In this document: one piece after another, positions 61,533 through 64,000 of the stretch
How the letters are laid out: each line of letters opens with the position of its first letter
Numbering within the stretch: the first letter of the stretch is position 1
Assembly (NCBI GenBank): GCA_004297765.1
Contig: SCTZ01000170.1
Span: 37,308 to 101,307, forward strand
Source: Chloroflexota bacterium
GTDB taxonomy: Bacteria > Chloroflexota > Dehalococcoidia > FW602-bin16
Direction: 5' to 3'
DNA: 64,000 nucleotides
Made by a program: the position numbers and the translations under genes
The notes under the pieces: generated by a model
What the model was told of the DNA's origin: nothing
Databases searched by the model: none
Seen by the model: only the letters and a program-made list of their open reading frames with translations

Positions 61533-63692
61533 CTACTGAATCGGCAGAGCGATGTGGAAGATCGTGAGCTTGCCGATCTCGCTTTCGGCCCAGATGCGCC
61601 CGCCGTGGGACTCAATCAGTCCTCGTGCGATGTACAGGCCGAGACCGAGCCCCCCAACCTGCTTGTTGGGAGGCGAAGGGCAGCGGTGGAAGCGCGTGAA
61701 CAGCTTTGGCAGCTCCTCCTCCGGGATGCCGGGGCCCTGATTAGCGACAGAAAGTCGGATCTGATTGCTATCGACCCATAGCTTGACCGTGATGGCTGTC
61801 CCTTGGTCGGAGTACTTCATGGCGTTGGAAAGGAGGTTAGACAGCACCTGCTCCAGACGCCGGGGGTCAGCGTCGATCGTGGGTGCGTGCTCGTCGACCT
61901 CGACGTGCAACTCGTGGTCGCCGCCAATGGCCACTGTGCGCTCTACCACGTCCCGTGTCAGTTGGCACAGATTCACGGTCCTCTTCTCCAGCGAAACCCG
62001 GTTCACGTCGATGCGCGATGCATCGAGCAGGTCGGCCACCATGGAGGAGAGCCGCTCGGCACTTACGCGGATGTTGTTGATGGCCCGCAACTCCTTGTCA
62101 TGGTCGTGAACCTCGCGTACCATCTTCTCCAGCAATTGGGCGTAGCCGTATATGACGCTGATGGGAACTCTGAGATCGTGAGCCACGAGAGCGGTAAACT
62201 CCTCGCGCAGCTTCTCCAGGGCTTTGAGAGGAGAGATATCCTGAAGGGTCGCCACGGCCGCTACGATCTCACCGTCCTCGTTACGAACCGGTGCCGCGTT
62301 GACTAGTGCGGCGCGCGGCTCACCCTGCGGGCGAAGAATCACTAGCTCCTCGCCCAGGACAGTCTCGCCTCTGAGAGCACGCGTCGAGGCCAACTGCTTG
62401 ATCGACAGGCGCGACCCATCGGGGCGCCGGATCTGCTGCAGATAGATGTCCCTGGTTTTGTCCGCGGGGATCTCCTGCCCAAGTAGCCGCTCCGTCATAC
62501 GGTTGACGGAGATGAGTCCGGTCTTGGCATCGACGATAATGATGCCTGCCGGCGAGCCGTCCACGACGGCCTGCAGTTCGCCGCGCTCCGTCTCCACTCT
62601 CTCGTACAGCTTGGCATTGTGGAGAGCTCCGCCGATGCGTTCCGCCAGAAGTCGTCCCAGGATGAGCTCTGCTTCCCACATGCGACGTGGCTGGTAACCC
62701 AGGCAGACGAGGGCGCCGAACACCTGATTGTGGCTGCGCAGTGGAAGCATCAGCCCGGATGTGAACTTGGCCTTTCTCATGGCTGCGAGAAGATCTGTCG
62801 GCGCCCCGCCTTTGTCCAAATGCGAGACGAAGACCGCGCTTTCACCATGCGCCACGTGCTCCGTTATCCGGTCGCAGGTGTTCCGCAGGAACTCGCGCCC
62901 CGATCCTAGCCCGGAATAGCCGACTCCGTGCGACGCCACGAACGCCAATTGCCCGCCTGTGCCCGAGGAAAGCAGTCCGATCGCACAGAAATCGCCGAGC
63001 ACGTCGACAGTCTTCTTGGCCACTTCAGGTAGAACGGCAGCAACCTTCAACGATCGGCTCAGCAGCTCGCCCAGGTCGGCCACGAGCCTTGCCCGGCGTT
63101 CCGCCTGCTGAAGTCGATCGATCTTCTCGCGCAGTGACGCGTTCGTCTGCCCGTACAGACGTGCATTCTCGATAGCGATGCCCGCATGCGCGGCAAGCAT
63201 TACGGCCAGTTGCTCATCCTCTTCACTGAACTCGTCCGCTCCCAGCTTGTCAGCGAAGTAGAGGTTGCCGAGAACTCGTCCCCTGGCCATCACAGGCACA
63301 CCCAGAAGGCTCTTCATCGGCGGGTGGTGTGCGGGGAAGCCGACTGACCGCGGATCACGGCTCATGTCGGAAATGCGAATCGGCCGTGGCTCGTGTAGAA
63401 GCACTCCCAACAGTCCAAGTCCTCTCGGCAGATGCTCGATCCGCGCCACGATCTCAGGGGACATCCCAGCGTGCGCGAAGAGCAGGAGATCGCCTTTCTC
63501 GTTATGCTCTTCCAGCGCAGCGTAGCGCGCGCCTACCACGTCCTTCGCGGTCTCGACGATCAACTGGAGTACGCCTGCTGGCGACAGCTCCGCCGTGATG
63601 GACAGGGCGGCATCGTTGAAAGCGCGCAAACGCGCCAGCAACCCTGTCGACTGGGTCACTGGCGCGTTATGATAACTTGCCTGGATTACCAC
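61533..63692 (-). CDS. GAF-GAF-PAS sensor histidine kinase, apparently soluble
   Basis: The product has 719 residues. It has two GAF domains (about 25-170 and 210-360), a PAS-like domain (about 370-490), then the H-box ALVAHDLRVP with H505, the N-box NLLSNAMKYS, VANQGPGIPEEE, LFTRFHRC and GGLGLGLYIARGL. There are no membrane helices, so it senses a cytosolic signal. I chose GTG 63692, which follows a good promoter and has GAGGT 9 bases upstream. The longer frame starts upstream of the -10 box and cannot be right if that promoter is used. No response regulator is adjacent. The GT39-like gene is coupled downstream. Confidence 0.87.
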   Translation of the reverse strand: MVIQASYHNAPVTQSTGLLARLRAFNDAALSITAELSPAGVLQLIVETAKDVVGARYAALEEHNEKGDLLLFAHAGMSPEIVARIEHLPRGLGLLGVLLHEPRPIRISDMSRDPRSVGFPAHHPPMKSLLGVPVMARGRVLGNLYFADKLGADEFSEEDEQLAVMLAAHAGIAIENARLYGQTNASLREKIDRLQQAERRARLVADLGELLSRSLKVAAVLPEVAKKTVDVLGDFCAIGLLSSGTGGQLAFVASHGVGYSGLGSGREFLRNTCDRITEHVAHGESAVFVSHLDKGGAPTDLLAAMRKAKFTSGLMLPLRSHNQVFGALVCLGYQPRRMWEAELILGRLLAERIGGALHNAKLYERVETERGELQAVVDGSPAGIIIVDAKTGLISVNRMTERLLGQEIPADKTRDIYLQQIRRPDGSRLSIKQLASTRALRGETVLGEELVILRPQGEPRAALVNAAPVRNEDGEIVAAVATLQDISPLKALEKLREEFTALVAHDLRVPISVIYGYAQLLEKMVREVHDHDKELRAINNIRVSAERLSSMVADLLDASRIDVNRVSLEKRTVNLCQLTRDVVERTVAIGGDHELHVEVDEHAPTIDADPRRLEQVLSNLLSNAMKYSDQGTAITVKLWVDSNQIRLSVANQGPGIPEEELPKLFTRFHRCPSPPNKQVGGLGLGLYIARGLIESHGGRIWAESEIGKLTIFHIALPIQ

Positions 63693-63737
63693 GGGAAGCT
63701 GACCTCGCACCTCGCCACTAGAGCTTCGTTCGGGCCC

Positions 63738-63766
63738 ATTATAACGCTGCGCGAGTGTATCTTCAA
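63738..63766 (-). promoter_or_regulatory. Sigma70-like promoter of the histidine kinase operon
   Basis: On the minus strand TTGAAG (63761-63766), 17-base spacer, TATAAT (63738-63743). The start of transcription is expected near 63730. Confidence 0.75.
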
Positions 63767-64000
63767 TGTGACAGTCGGACGTGCTTGGGATAGATGTATG
63801 CTTGGGCTTTGGCCTATCGACCAATACTACAACCGTACTTTGTCATGAGTCCACTGAAATAAGGTTAAGCTCACGGGCAGGGTCGATTGCAATCCCCACT
63901 TTGGCGCCCAGGGGGCGCCGAAATAGGGAGGAGCGCCACGAATAATGGCATTTTGCCGGGGACTTCCCCCACCGGTCATTCGCGAGGGACCTTCTTTCAG
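63767..64000. other. Right-edge intergenic region, no gene seen
   Basis: No frame in this stretch looks coding. A GGCGCCCAGGGGGCGCC palindrome (near 63902-63918) is the only structure noticed. Confidence 0.4.

Overview
The window is about 60% GC and is most plausibly chromosomal DNA of a Chloroflexota bacterium. This rests on the family content: the hydrophobic YYY-type (DUF2298/TIGR03662-like) protein and the Agl23-like (TIGR03663-like) protein are typical of Chloroflexi and some Archaea and sit together here, and the order rnc-smc-ftsY and the yggS-proC-yggT run fit as well. No rRNA, tRNA or CRISPR array was found. Several starts below are moved from the longest reading frame to a codon with a better Shine-Dalgarno or promoter fit; each entry says so.

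Layout. (1) 1-15.2 kb, minus strand: one tightly coupled six-gene operon of giant polytopic membrane proteins of the dolichol-phosphate-mannose transferase (PMT/GT39/Agl23/YYY) type. Two complete members carry two PA14-like lectin modules and an NHL beta-propeller after the membrane domain. The last member runs off the left edge and carries an in-frame dispersed repeat. (2) 15.2-25.7 kb: an accessory region of dispersed palindromes and two copies of a cassette consisting of PIN toxin, sigma70 promoter, conserved small structured RNA with an intrinsic terminator, large secreted protein ending in FlgD-like Ig modules, and a 3' hairpin. The secreted proteins are 1,802 and 578 aa. (3) 25.8-40.6 kb: housekeeping genes. 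These are an amidohydrolase, a LigT-like 2H phosphoesterase, ftsY, smc, rnc, a coupled Cys-rich protein, DUF362, mobB, moeA and mobA on the minus strand, then a radical SAM protein, yggS, proC and yggT on the plus strand. (4) 40.6-47.1 kb: a second accessory island with a RAYT transposase whose reading frame contains copies of the palindrome scattered through the window, a HEPN/MNT toxin-antitoxin pair, a RAYT fragment, and a third promoter/RNA/FlgD-protein cassette on the minus strand. (5) 47.1-64 kb: yggU, a 75-aa protein, hisS, prfA, prmC and a Cof-type HAD, then on the minus strand a nucleotidyltransferase, DinB-like, M20 peptidase, DUF4177-like, DnaQ-DinG helicase, small membrane protein, ispE, another GT39-like transferase and a GAF/PAS histidine kinase.

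How they may work together (inference). The six-gene operon looks like a cell-surface glycosylation or polymer-export module whose enzymes carry extracytoplasmic binding domains. The three secreted FlgD-domain proteins (NHL, SBBP or beta-helix bodies) look like surface or matrix proteins, and each is preceded by the same RNA element. The most interesting unexplained object is that RNA, seen as three copies at 16.7, 23.6 and 46.8 kb with a shared loop. The next most interesting are the PMT-PA14-NHL fusions and the RAYT/REP system that has invaded its own transposase gene.
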